DNA of 13,131 nucleotides, from positions 1-13,131 of the forward strand of contig JANMDK010000045.1 of NCBI GenBank assembly GCA_031376265.1, read 5' to 3'. This DNA is from SZAS-79 sp031376265. Its GTDB lineage: Bacteria > Pseudomonadota > Gammaproteobacteria > Burkholderiales > SG8-39. The notes under the pieces were generated by a model. That model saw only the letters and a list, made by a program, of their open reading frames with translations. It was not told the origin of the DNA and searched no databases. Positions 6,522 to 13,131 of this stretch are shown here, one piece after another. Position numbers and translations under genes: made by a program. Numbering within the stretch: the stretch's first letter is position 1; each line of letters starts with the position of its first letter.

Positions 6522-7235
6522 GCGGTTGCCGAGCAGCGCGCAGGCGGCCTCGTCCAGGTAGCACCACTCGCCTTCGTCGAGGTCCAGCGAGGCCAGGGCC
6601 AGGCCGCCGATCGAGCTCCGGTGCAAGGCGCTGCAGTGGTTGCCGGCCGCGGCGAGCATGCGCTTGACCTGGTGGTACTTGCCCTGCTCGAGCACGATTT
6701 CGAGGCGATGCGAATCGAGCGGCCGGCATTCGGTCACGCCGATCGGCGCCGGCTCGTCTTCGAGCTTCACGCCGGCGAGAAGCGCTTCGACCAACTGCGG
6801 CGTGACCGGCGCCTCGGTCGTGGCGAGGTAGGTTTTCGGCACCTGCCGCTTTGGCGAGGTGTGCGCATGGATGAAAGCGCCGTCGTCCGACAGCAGCAAC
6901 AACCCCGTGGTGTCATGGTCCAGACGGCCGACCGATTGCGTTTCGCGCCAGGTGAATTGCTCAGGCAATAGCGACATCACGCCGGGATGGTGGCTGGGTT
7001 TTCGCGAGCACTCGTAGCCGGAAGGCTTGTTCAACGCGAGATAGAGACGCTCGTGGAAAACCCAGGGCTCGCCATGAACCGAAAATGCCAGCCCTTGGGT
7101 CTGAAACTCCAGGCGATGGTCGGTGACAGGAACGCCGTCGACCGACACCTCGCCGCTCGCGACCAGGGCCTGGCACGCCTTGCGCGTGCCGAAGCCCTGC
7201 GACTGCAGGATGCGGTCGAGCGAGCGCTTCGTCAG
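6510..7235 (-). CDS. rsuA: 16S rRNA pseudouridine(516) synthase RsuA
   Basis: The enzyme isomerises a uridine in the small-subunit rRNA. The catalytic domain shows LALNKPSGYECSRK, the active-site motif GRLDHDTTGLLLLSDDG with the nucleophilic Asp in RLD, and the C-terminal EQGKYHQVKRMLAAAGN typical of the RsuA group. The N-terminal S4 RNA-binding domain (SLDRILQSQGFGTRKACQAL, then SGEVSVDG) lies upstream of the first ordinary start codon, the GTG at 7148. In frame upstream of it I find no ATG, GTG or TTG before the S4 domain, only a CTG at 7233-7235. That CTG overlaps the stop of the previous gene as CTGA, so I place the start there (241 residues). No clear ribosome site is visible, which fits translational coupling. 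The tandem repeat at 6464-6521 contains the stop. Housekeeping enzyme, otherwise unrelated to its T6SS-like neighbours. Confidence 0.88.
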   Translation of the reverse strand: MTKRSLDRILQSQGFGTRKACQALVASGEVSVDGVPVTDHRLEFQTQGLAFSVHGEPWVFHERLYLALNKPSGYECSRKPSHHPGVMSLLPEQFTWRETQSVGRLDHDTTGLLLLSDDGAFIHAHTSPKRQVPKTYLATTEAPVTPQLVEALLAGVKLEDEPAPIGVTECRPLDSHRLEIVLEQGKYHQVKRMLAAAGNHCSALHRSSIGGLALASLDLDEGEWCYLDEAACALLGNRRGG

Positions 7236-8311
7236 GACGGCTTGAGGACGATCACCACGCGGCGGTTCTTTGCGCGGGCTTCGGTCGAATCGCCTTGCGC
7301 GATCGGCTTCGAGTCCGACGCGCCGTCGCTGGAGATGCGCTTCTTGTCGCGCAGCTTGGTGGCCATCACTTTCGCCGCAGCCTCGCCCCGCGCAGCGGAG
7401 AGCGCCTGGTTCGAGGGGAACTTGGCATTGCTGCTAGGCGTCGCGTCGGCATGCCCGGTGACCACGATCGATCCCGGGGCCTTGTCGAGCGCAGCGGCAA
7501 CGCTGAGCAGGATTGCGCGCAGCTTGGGCTCGGGCTCCGAACCGCCCGAAGCGAACTGGTGCGTCAGCGGAATGGTGATCGTCTGCCCGCCGCCCTCGTC
7601 CGCGACGACGACCGTGCCGCGCTTGATGTCCGCGGCAAGCAGCTCGCCCAGTTTCGACGAGCCGCCGGCAGCCGAAGGCGCGGATGCTGCCGGCGCGGAC
7701 GGCGCGGGCGCCGAAGCCGCAGGCGCCGACGGCGAAGTCGAAGCAGGCGGCGCGGCCGGCGCAGAGGCCGGAGGCGTCGAAGCGGTCGGCGCAGGTGCCG
7801 CCGGAGGCGTCGGTGCCGCAGGCGCTGGTGCCGGCGACGTCGAAGAAGCGGAAGGCGCCGGCGCCTTGGAATCCGTGGGCGCGCGTTTTTCGCCGCCGAA
7901 CATGAAATACAGCAAGACCAGCAGGACGACGATCCCGCCGGCGATCATCGGCATGCGCGACGGCGCCGCGACGAGGATTTCGGGCGGCGGCGACGGTGGC
8001 GTTCCCGCGGCTTCCGCCTTGAATGCGGCCGGCGTGGCCATGGGCGCGCCGATCGCAGCCGCGGCTTCCGCAGCGGCTTCGGCCCTCAACCCGCCGGGCG
8101 GGATGCTGACCGTGGCGTCATCGTCGAGCGGCGGCTTGAGCAGCGCGTCGCGGGTCAGGTTGGTCACCGTCGCGTCGTCGTCTTCGACGGGTTTTACGAG
8201 CGCGTCGCGCGTCATCGCCACGGTTGCGTCTTCGTCCTTGACGGGCTTGCGCGCTGGCATCGACACGGTGGCATCGGGATCGGGGTCGGCGGGCTTGTCT
8301 CTGTCGCTCAT
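7232..8311 (-). CDS. Membrane-anchored OmpA-domain protein with DxDATV repeats
   Basis: The 359-residue product begins with a disordered acidic region carrying four copies of D-x-D-A-T-V: DPDATV (11-16), DEDATV (26-31), DDDATV (44-49) and DDDATV (63-68). One transmembrane helix follows at about 120-138, then a long Ala/Pro/Ser linker (145-216), then an OmpA-like domain at about 228-359 with TGHADA (Asp289), LSAARG (Arg308) and AKNRRVVIVL (347-356). With the N-terminus inside, the OmpA domain would reach cell-wall peptidoglycan. The layout copies the ends of the TssL-like protein at 4220-5800 without its DotU domain, so the two are probably related and may act together. The ATG at 8309-8311 follows a good promoter at 8345-8372; reading further upstream gives an unrelated basic stretch. 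The stop overlaps the rsuA CTG start. Confidence 0.85.
   Translation of the reverse strand: MSDRDKPADPDPDATVSMPARKPVKDEDATVAMTRDALVKPVEDDDATVTNLTRDALLKPPLDDDATVSIPPGGLRAEAAAEAAAAIGAPMATPAAFKAEAAGTPPSPPPEILVAAPSRMPMIAGGIVVLLVLLYFMFGGEKRAPTDSKAPAPSASSTSPAPAPAAPTPPAAPAPTASTPPASAPAAPPASTSPSAPAASAPAPSAPAASAPSAAGGSSKLGELLAADIKRGTVVVADEGGGQTITIPLTHQFASGGSEPEPKLRAILLSVAAALDKAPGSIVVTGHADATPSSNAKFPSNQALSAARGEAAAKVMATKLRDKKRISSDGASDSKPIAQGDSTEARAKNRRVVIVLKPS
8126..8236 (-). repeat. Tandem 18-19-residue repeat carrying the DDDATV motif
   Basis: Residues 26-43 (DEDATVAMTRDALVKPVE) and 44-62 (DDDATVTNLTRDALLKPPL) are tandem copies, encoded at 8183-8236 and 8126-8182. Shorter copies of the core motif lie on both sides (residues 11-19 and 63-71). 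They give evenly spaced threonines (T15, T30, T48, T67) in the cytoplasmic tail. Confidence 0.8.
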
Positions 8312-8344
8312 TGGATTCGGTGTGCTTTTTGCGGGGAATCCCAA

Positions 8345-8372
8345 TTTATACCACCGGGTTGCATCGCCGCAA
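8345..8372 (-). promoter_or_regulatory. Sigma-70-type promoter for the OmpA-domain gene and downstream minus-strand genes
   Basis: On the minus strand, TTGCGG (8367-8372) and TATAAA (8345-8350) are separated by 16 bp. Transcription would start near 8338, giving a leader of about 27 bases before the ATG at 8311. It lies in the 161-bp divergent gap in front of gabD. It may drive the whole run of minus-strand genes down to 3024, since I see no terminator between them. Confidence 0.55.
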
Positions 8373-8472
8373 GGAATCGGCTGAAACGGCCGCAAACCGG
8401 CGCGCGTTGGGGGATATTTCGCGGTACGCTTCGCGCTCCCGGCGCCCCGCCGCCTACCTGAACGAAGCCCCC

Positions 8473-9906
8473 ATGTACCCAAACACCCAGCTTTACATCG
8501 ACGGCGCGTGGTGCAACGCCGCCTCCGGCCGCACGATGCCCGTCGTCAATCCCGCCACCGGCAAGGAAATCGGCCGGCTGGCGCATGCCGAGAAAGCCGA
8601 CCTCGACCGCGCGCTCGAAGCCGCGCAGAAAGGCTTCAACACCTGGCGAAAGATCTCGGCCTTCGAGCGCTCGAAGATGATGCGCAAGGCCGCCAGCCTG
8701 CTGCGCGAGCGCGCTGACGCGATCGCGCCGCTGATGACGCAGGAACAGGGCAAGACCGTCGCCGAGGCGAAAATGGAAATCCTCGCCGGCGCCGACACCA
8801 TCGACTGGTTCGCCGAAGAGGCCCGCCGCACCTATGGCCGCGTGATCCCGGCGCGGGCCGAGGGCGTGTACCAGCTCGTGGTCAAGGAGCCGGTCGGCCC
8901 CGTCGCAGCCTTCACGCCGTGGAATTTCCCGGTCAACCAGATCGTTCGCAAGCTGTCGGCGGCACTCGCCGCCGGCTGCTCGATCATCATCAAGGCGCCG
9001 GAAGAGACGCCTGCCTCTCCCGCCGAACTGATCCGCGCCTACGCCGATGCCGGCGTCCCGGCCGGCGTGGTCAACCTCGTCTACGGCGTGCCGGCGGAAA
9101 TCTCGCAGTACCTGATCCCGCACCCGATAATCCGCAAGATCTCATTTACCGGCTCCACCGTCGTCGGCAAGCAACTGGCTGCGCTGGCCGGCCAGCACAT
9201 GAAGCGCGTCACGATGGAGCTCGGCGGCCATGCGCCGGTCATCGTTTTCGACGACGCGGACATCGACCTCGCGGCCAAGACCATGGCCGGCAGCAAGTAC
9301 CGCAACGCCGGCCAGGTGTGCGTCTCGCCGACTCGCTTCCTGGTGCAGGAAGGCGTCTACAACAAGTTCGTCGACAAGTTCGTCGAAGCCTCGCAGGCGC
9401 TCAAGGTCGGCAACGGCATGGAGTCTGGCGTAACGATGGGCGCGCTGGCCAACCCGCGCCGCACAACCGCGATGGAAGCCAACGTCGAGGACGCGAAGAA
9501 GCACGGCGGCAAGGTGCGCACCGGGGGCAAGCGCATCGGCAAGGAAGGCAACTTCTACGAGCCGACGGTGATCACCGAGCTCTCGAACGACGCCAAGGCG
9601 ATGAACGACGAGCCCTTCGGCCCGATGGCGATCATGAACCCGTTCAAGACTTTCGACGACGCGGTCGCCGAAGCCAACCGGCTGCCGTTCGGCCTCGCGG
9701 CTTACGCGTGGACCAAGTCGGCGAAGACGGCCAACGCGATCGCCTCGTCGGTCGAGACCGGCATGATCACCATCAACCACCTCGGCCTCGCGATTCCCGA
9801 AGTGCCGTTCGGCGGCGTGAAGGATTCGGGCTACGGCTCGGAGGGCGGCACCGAGGCGATCGAGGCCTACCTCAACCCGAAGTTCATCTCGCAAGCCGGG
9901 CTGTAA
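8473..9906 (+). CDS. gabD: NAD(P)-dependent aldehyde dehydrogenase, succinate-semialdehyde dehydrogenase type
   Basis: This 477-residue cytosolic ALDH-superfamily enzyme oxidises an aldehyde, typically succinate semialdehyde to succinate. Visible motifs are TPWNFPVNQIVRK at 148-160 (Asn151 of the oxyanion hole), Lys174 in IIIKAPEETP, the cofactor loop FTGSTVVGKQL at 225-235, the general base Glu249 in MELGGHAPV, and the nucleophile Cys283 in NAGQVCVSP. The C-terminal PFGGVKDSGYGSEGG is typical of the GabD group. Length is normal. The ATG at 8473 begins the conserved LYIDGAW segment; the ribosome site is weak. It is followed after 5 bp by a hydroxyacid dehydrogenase gene and then by a Bug receptor. 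A 2-oxoglutarate-semialdehyde or related substrate is possible, because GabD-like enzymes cannot be separated from sequence alone. Confidence 0.9.
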   Translation: MYPNTQLYIDGAWCNAASGRTMPVVNPATGKEIGRLAHAEKADLDRALEAAQKGFNTWRKISAFERSKMMRKAASLLRERADAIAPLMTQEQGKTVAEAKMEILAGADTIDWFAEEARRTYGRVIPARAEGVYQLVVKEPVGPVAAFTPWNFPVNQIVRKLSAALAAGCSIIIKAPEETPASPAELIRAYADAGVPAGVVNLVYGVPAEISQYLIPHPIIRKISFTGSTVVGKQLAALAGQHMKRVTMELGGHAPVIVFDDADIDLAAKTMAGSKYRNAGQVCVSPTRFLVQEGVYNKFVDKFVEASQALKVGNGMESGVTMGALANPRRTTAMEANVEDAKKHGGKVRTGGKRIGKEGNFYEPTVITELSNDAKAMNDEPFGPMAIMNPFKTFDDAVAEANRLPFGLAAYAWTKSAKTANAIASSVETGMITINHLGLAIPEVPFGGVKDSGYGSEGGTEAIEAYLNPKFISQAGL

Positions 9907-9911
9907 ACACC

Positions 9912-10817
9912 GTGGCGCGTCGGGGGGCGCGCCCACGGGTCGGCATGGTGGGGCTGGGCATCATGGGCTCGGCCATGTCGGCGAATCTTTCCGCCGCGGG
10001 GTTCGAGGTCATCGGCTGGGATCCGCTCGCGTCCTGTCGCGCGCGCCATCGCAGGAACGGCGGCACCGTAGCCAAGGACGTATCGCAAGTGGCCTCGGCC
10101 TGCGAATTCGTCATCACTGCGCTGCCCTCGGCGAAGGCGCTGGGCTCGGTGAGCGCGGAAATTCTCTCCGCCGGCAAGGCGCTGCAGGTCGTCATCGAAA
10201 CGAGCACGCTGCCGATCCCGGACAAGGAATCGGCGAGGAAGCGTCTCGCCAGGCGCGGCATCACCCTGCTCGACTGCCCGCTCTCCGGCACCGGCGCGCA
10301 AGCGCGCGCGAAGGATCTCGTCATTTACGCCAGCGGACCGGCCGCCGCGATCAAGCGCTGCGCGAAAGTCTTCGCCGGCTTTTCGCGCGCGAGCTACGAC
10401 CTCGGCAGGTTCGGCAACGGCTCGAAGATGAAATTCGCCGCCAACCTGCTGGTCGCGATTCATAACGTGTCTGCGGCCGAGGCGGTTCTGATGGCGCGAA
10501 AGTCGGGCCTCGATGCGAAGACGGCGGTCAGGGTGCTCGGCGACGGTGCCGGCGCCTCGCGCATGCTGCAGGTCCGCGGCCCGATGATGGCCAGCCGCAG
10601 CTACCGCGACGCCACCATGCGCGTGGAGATCTGGCAGAAGGACATGGCGATCATCGCGCAGCATCTTGCCGCGCTCGGCAGCCCGGCGCCGCTGTTCCAG
10701 GCTTCCCGGGCGGTTTACGACGAGGCAATCTGCAAAGGCCTGGGCAAGGCGGACACCGCTGCCGTCTGTGCGGTGCTCGAGTCCCGCGCGCGCAAGCCAG
10801 CGAAACGCGCGCGATAG
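9912..10817 (+). CDS. NAD(P)-dependent oxidoreductase, 3-hydroxyisobutyrate dehydrogenase (beta-HAD) family
   Basis: This 301-residue enzyme oxidises a beta-hydroxyacid, or reduces the matching semialdehyde. It has the Rossmann motif VGMVGLGIMGSAMSANL (10-26), the substrate-binding segment DCPLSGTGAQARAKDL (121-136, usually DAPVSGG), and the catalytic GxxGxGxxxKxxxN motif from Gly165 to Asn178 with Lys174. An all-alpha C-terminal domain follows. The start is a GTG at 9912, because the next ATG (9944) falls inside the nucleotide-binding fold. The gene begins 5 bp after the gabD stop, so the pair is very likely one transcription unit and may act on consecutive intermediates. The change of the usual DAPVSG to DCPLSG and the Arg/Lys-rich C-terminus (RKPAKRAR) are mild oddities. 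The exact substrate (3-hydroxyisobutyrate, tartronate semialdehyde, gamma-hydroxybutyrate) is not resolvable here. Confidence 0.88.
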   Translation: MARRGARPRVGMVGLGIMGSAMSANLSAAGFEVIGWDPLASCRARHRRNGGTVAKDVSQVASACEFVITALPSAKALGSVSAEILSAGKALQVVIETSTLPIPDKESARKRLARRGITLLDCPLSGTGAQARAKDLVIYASGPAAAIKRCAKVFAGFSRASYDLGRFGNGSKMKFAANLLVAIHNVSAAEAVLMARKSGLDAKTAVRVLGDGAGASRMLQVRGPMMASRSYRDATMRVEIWQKDMAIIAQHLAALGSPAPLFQASRAVYDEAICKGLGKADTAAVCAVLESRARKPAKRAR

Positions 10818-10902
10818 GACGATGCGAAACGGCCCTTGCCACCGGGCCCGCGCGAAGCGACTCTGCACAGAAGAGGAATTGCCCCTTCAATCGGAGCCCC
10901 AA

Positions 10903-11880
10903 ATGAGCATCTCGAAACTGATTTCCGCCGCCTTCGCCGCGTTGGCCGCACTCACCGCCCCAATCGCGGGCGCGCAAGACAACTTCCCGTCCCGCCCGAT
11001 CCGCATCGTCGTCACTTTCGCCGCCGGCGGCGGGCCGGACATCATGGCGCGCATCGTCGCGCAGAAGCTCACCGCCAACATCGGCCAGTCGGTGATCGTC
11101 GACAACCGGGTCGGCGCCACCGGCATCATCGGCGCGGACAACGTCGCGCATTCGCCGCCGGACGGCTACTCGATCCTGCTCGGCACGCCGGCGCCGCTCT
11201 CGGTCGCCGGCGGCTCGGGCCGCAAGCTCAACTACGACCCGCTCAAGGACTTCGCCTGGGTCACGCAGGGCGTGCTGCTGACGCCGATCATGGTGGTCGC
11301 GGCGAATTCGCCCTACAAAACGGTCGCCGACCTGATCGTCGCGGCCAAGGCCAAGCCCGGCGCAATGCAGTACGCCTCGGCCGGCATCGGCAACTCGCAG
11401 CACCTGGCCGGCGAGCTCTTCAAGCAGATGGCGGGGATCGATACGCTGCACGTGCCCTACCAGAGCGGCGTGATGGGCATGGCCGCGATCCAGAGCGGCC
11501 AGACCGACTATTTCTTCTCCGACCCGTCGGCGCTTCCGCAGGTGCGGACCGGAAAGCTGCGCGCGCTTGCCGTCAGCACCCTCAAGCGCTCGACGCAACT
11601 GCCGGACACCCCGACCGTGGCCGAGTCCGGCCTGCCCGGCTTCGAGTATTCGAACTGGTATGGCTTCCTCGTGCCGGCGAAGACGCCGCGCCCGATCATC
11701 ATGCGCCTGCACAAGGAGCTCACTGCGGTGCTGAACGCTCCGGACGTGCGCGAGCGCCTGGCGACCGCCGGCATGGATGCGGCGCCGTCGGCTTCGCCCG
11801 AGGAGATGAACGGGTTCCTGGAGAAGGACCAGCTGAAGTGGGCCCGCGTGGTGAAGACCGCCGGCATCAAGTTCGAATAA
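10903..11880 (+). CDS. Periplasmic Bug/TctC-family substrate-binding protein of a tripartite tricarboxylate transporter
   Basis: The 325-residue product has a Sec signal peptide, MSISKLISAAFAALAALTAP, with likely cleavage after AGA before QDNFPSRPIR. The mature part is a Bug-family receptor: FPSRPIRIVVTFAAGGGPDIMAR near the N-terminus, NRVGATGIIGADNVAHSPPDGYS, then VPYQSG, LRALAVSTLKRS, LPDTPTVAESGLPGFE and WYGFLVPAKTPRP. Such receptors bind carboxylates, amino acids, amides or aromatic acids for the TctAB membrane pair, which is not in the window; orphan receptors are common in Burkholderiales. The ATG at 10903 has GGAG (10893-10896) at good spacing. It follows the dehydrogenase by 85 bp and precedes the DUF1028 genes by 13 bp, so its ligand is probably the substrate of this cluster. 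Confidence 0.92.
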   Translation: MSISKLISAAFAALAALTAPIAGAQDNFPSRPIRIVVTFAAGGGPDIMARIVAQKLTANIGQSVIVDNRVGATGIIGADNVAHSPPDGYSILLGTPAPLSVAGGSGRKLNYDPLKDFAWVTQGVLLTPIMVVAANSPYKTVADLIVAAKAKPGAMQYASAGIGNSQHLAGELFKQMAGIDTLHVPYQSGVMGMAAIQSGQTDYFFSDPSALPQVRTGKLRALAVSTLKRSTQLPDTPTVAESGLPGFEYSNWYGFLVPAKTPRPIIMRLHKELTAVLNAPDVRERLATAGMDAAPSASPEEMNGFLEKDQLKWARVVKTAGIKFE

Positions 11881-11893
11881 CCCAGAGGCTCAA

Positions 11894-12595
11894 ATGACAT
11901 TCTCGATCCTGGGGCGCTGTCCGCGCACCCAAAAGATGGGCTTCTGCCAGGCGACCAGCACGCCGGCCGTCGGCTGGCGCATCACCGACCTCGTGCCCGG
12001 CAAGGCGGTGTTCACGATCCAGGCGCACGGCGACTACCGCCGACTGCAGGTCGCCAGGAAGCTCGTCGAGTTCGGCCACACGCCGGAGAAGGTGCTCAAG
12101 GACCTGTGCGAAGGCGACAAGTATTTCGAGTACCGCCAGTTTGCGATCCTCGACGCCTACGGAAATTCCGCGGTGCGCACCGGCAACAAGACGCGCTCGT
12201 GGGCCGGCGAAGTCGTCGAGCCCGACCATATCGCCACCGGCAACGTCCTGGTCGGCGAGAAAGTCGTGCACGCGATGTCGGCAGCCTTCAGGAAAGCCGA
12301 AGGCGAAGAGCTCGAGGAGCGCTTCATGCGCGCGCTCGAAGCCGGGCGCGATGCGGGCGGGCAGGAGGAAGGCCAGACTTCGGCGGCGATCGTCGTCTTC
12401 GGCCGCCACGAGTTCCCATTGGTAAACCTTCGCGTCGACGTGGCCGCCGAGCCGATCGGCCAGCTGCGCCACGACCTGGATTTTTTCAAGCCGCTGATCG
12501 GCTATTACGAAAAGCGCACCCTCGACCCGGGCTCGGTGGAGCCGAAAAAGGCCTACCTCGAAAAGCTCGGCCTCAAAGCCAACCCCTACCGGTAA
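11894..12595 (+). CDS. DUF1028 family protein (Ntn-hydrolase-like), copy 1
   Basis: The 233-residue product matches the DUF1028 family: MTFSILGRCPRTQKMGFCQA at the start, HTPEKVLKDLCEGDKYFEYRQ in the middle, then ATGNVLVGEKVVHAM, a LEAGRDAGGQEEGQTSAAIVV segment, and a C-terminal DLRVD-like stretch (VNLRVDVAAEPI). The family has an N-terminal-nucleophile hydrolase-like fold in which Thr2, exposed after Met removal, is the candidate nucleophile; enzymatic activity is not generally established. No signal peptide is present. AGAGG precedes the ATG at 11894. It lies 13 bp after the Bug receptor and 20 bp before a second DUF1028 gene, pointing to one operon. Its N-terminus (GRCPRTQKMGFCQATSTPAVG) departs from the usual family pattern, which suggests divergence from copy 2. 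Confidence 0.85.
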   Translation: MTFSILGRCPRTQKMGFCQATSTPAVGWRITDLVPGKAVFTIQAHGDYRRLQVARKLVEFGHTPEKVLKDLCEGDKYFEYRQFAILDAYGNSAVRTGNKTRSWAGEVVEPDHIATGNVLVGEKVVHAMSAAFRKAEGEELEERFMRALEAGRDAGGQEEGQTSAAIVVFGRHEFPLVNLRVDVAAEPIGQLRHDLDFFKPLIGYYEKRTLDPGSVEPKKAYLEKLGLKANPYR

Positions 12596-12615
12596 CCAAA
12601 CGAGAAAAGCCTCCC

Positions 12616-13131
12616 ATGACATTCACCATCGTCGCGCGCGACGCGAAGACCGGCCTGCTCGGCATCGCGCAATCGACCAATCCCCTCTCCGTCGGCGGCC
12701 GCTGCCCTTTCATCCGCGCCAACGTCGGCGCGGTCAGCACCCAGGCCTACACCGATCCCGGCCTCGGCCCGCTCGCGATCGAGTTGCTCACGCTCGGCCA
12801 CTCGCCTGAAAAAGTGCTGCGCGAGCTAGGCGAGTCGGACGACCATTTCGAGTATCGGCAGATCGGCATCGTCGACCGGCACGGGCGCAGCGCGGTGTAT
12901 TCGGGTGCGCATTGCAAGACGCACACCAGCGCGGTCACCGGCGAGAACTACGTGGTCATGGGCAACATCCTGCTGACCGACAAAGTGGTCCCGGAGATGA
13001 ATCGCGCATGGCTGGATAGCGAGGGCCAGCTTTTCGAGGACCGCCTCATGGCCGCCGTGTCAGCGGGTCATGCGCAAGGCGGCGACGCCGGCGGTCACCG
13101 CTCGGCCTGCCTCATCGTCTACGGCACCGAG
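12616..13131 (+). CDS. DUF1028 family protein (Ntn-hydrolase-like), copy 2, cut by the right edge
   Basis: 172 codons are open from the ATG at 12616 to the window end. The start MTFTIVARDAKTGLLGIAQS is the canonical family N-terminus, with Thr2 again the candidate nucleophile. It continues with GAVSTQAYTDPGLGP, LTLGHSPEKVLRELGESDDH, FEYRQIGIVDRHGRSAVYSG and VVMGNILLTDKVV, then AGHAQGGDAGGHRSACLIVY, which matches the AGRDAGGQEEGQTSAAIVVF region of copy 1. The shared FEYRQ and GN(V/I)L segments show the two are tandem paralogues, clearly diverged at the protein level. This copy looks closer to the family norm. The missing end should be about 50-60 residues. The ribosome site before it is weak (GAGAAAAG), consistent with a downstream operon gene. 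Confidence 0.85.
   Translation, partial: MTFTIVARDAKTGLLGIAQSTNPLSVGGRCPFIRANVGAVSTQAYTDPGLGPLAIELLTLGHSPEKVLRELGESDDHFEYRQIGIVDRHGRSAVYSGAHCKTHTSAVTGENYVVMGNILLTDKVVPEMNRAWLDSEGQLFEDRLMAAVSAGHAQGGDAGGHRSACLIVYGTE

Noticed and set aside
7660..7870. Repeated GC-rich pattern considered as a CRISPR or DNA repeat array
   Set aside because: It is the Ala/Pro/Ser linker of the OmpA-domain protein; there is no constant repeat length and there are no unique spacers.
8400..8472. Possible plus-strand promoter for gabD
   Set aside because: Only weak -35/-10 matches (TTGGGG and TACGCT) were seen, not better than chance in this sequence.
8312..8482. Extended N-terminus of the OmpA-domain protein upstream of 8311
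   Set aside because: The extension is Arg/Pro-rich, would cover the promoter at 8345-8372, and the MSD start parallels that of the TssL-like protein.
8919..9911. Plus-strand frame reading into the dehydrogenase at 9912 as a longer protein
   Set aside because: The extra N-terminal part lies out of frame inside gabD and is Arg-rich nonsense; the real product starts at the GTG at 9912 just before its Rossmann motif.
10831..10848. Hairpin GGCCC/GGGCC between the dehydrogenase and the Bug receptor considered as a terminator
   Set aside because: The stem is only 5 bp with an 8-base loop and no T-tract follows.

Overview
The window is GC-rich, densely coding bacterial DNA. It carries an expanded-type tripartite tricarboxylate transporter (Bug/TctC) receptor, DUF1028 proteins and a T6SS-derived membrane module. 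This combination suggests a betaproteobacterium, probably Burkholderiales or a relative. No rRNA, tRNA, CRISPR array, insertion sequence or phage gene was seen.

Left part (1-3032). A low-complexity Gly/Gln/His-tailed protein runs off the left edge on the minus strand. A 218-bp divergent intergenic region follows. It holds an extended -10 element inside a small palindrome and a strong intrinsic terminator that lies only 23 bp before the next gene, so it looks like an attenuated leader or a tiny RNA. Next are a TetA-like MFS exporter and an epoxide-hydrolase-type alpha/beta hydrolase, overlapping by ATGA and very probably one operon.

Middle part (3024-8311, all minus strand). Read in the direction of transcription there are five genes: (i) a single-pass inner-membrane protein with a C-terminal OmpA-like peptidoglycan-binding domain; (ii) the pseudouridine synthase gene rsuA, apparently starting at a CTG that overlaps the previous stop; (iii) an unrecognised 194-aa protein; (iv) an evolved TssL (DotU domain, transmembrane helix, OmpA domain); (v) a 399-aa protein equal to only the cytoplasmic NTPase-like domain of TssM/IcmF, without any transmembrane or periplasmic part and with the Walker A lysine changed to Asn. 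No sheath, tube, baseplate, ClpV or TssJ gene is present. Both OmpA-domain proteins have N-terminal cytoplasmic repeats of the form D-x-[DE]-x-T-[VLIF], which look like threonine-phosphorylation/FHA docking motifs. Together these look like an orphan, repurposed T6SS-type membrane module, the most unusual part of the window.

Right part (8473-13131, plus strand). This is a catabolic/uptake cluster: a succinate-semialdehyde-type aldehyde dehydrogenase, a 3-hydroxyisobutyrate-dehydrogenase-family oxidoreductase, a periplasmic Bug/TctC receptor and two tandem DUF1028 (Ntn-hydrolase-like) proteins, the second cut by the right edge. A plausible scheme is capture of an organic acid or amide-type compound, cleavage, and oxidation of a semialdehyde/hydroxyacid. 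The substrate is not readable from sequence.
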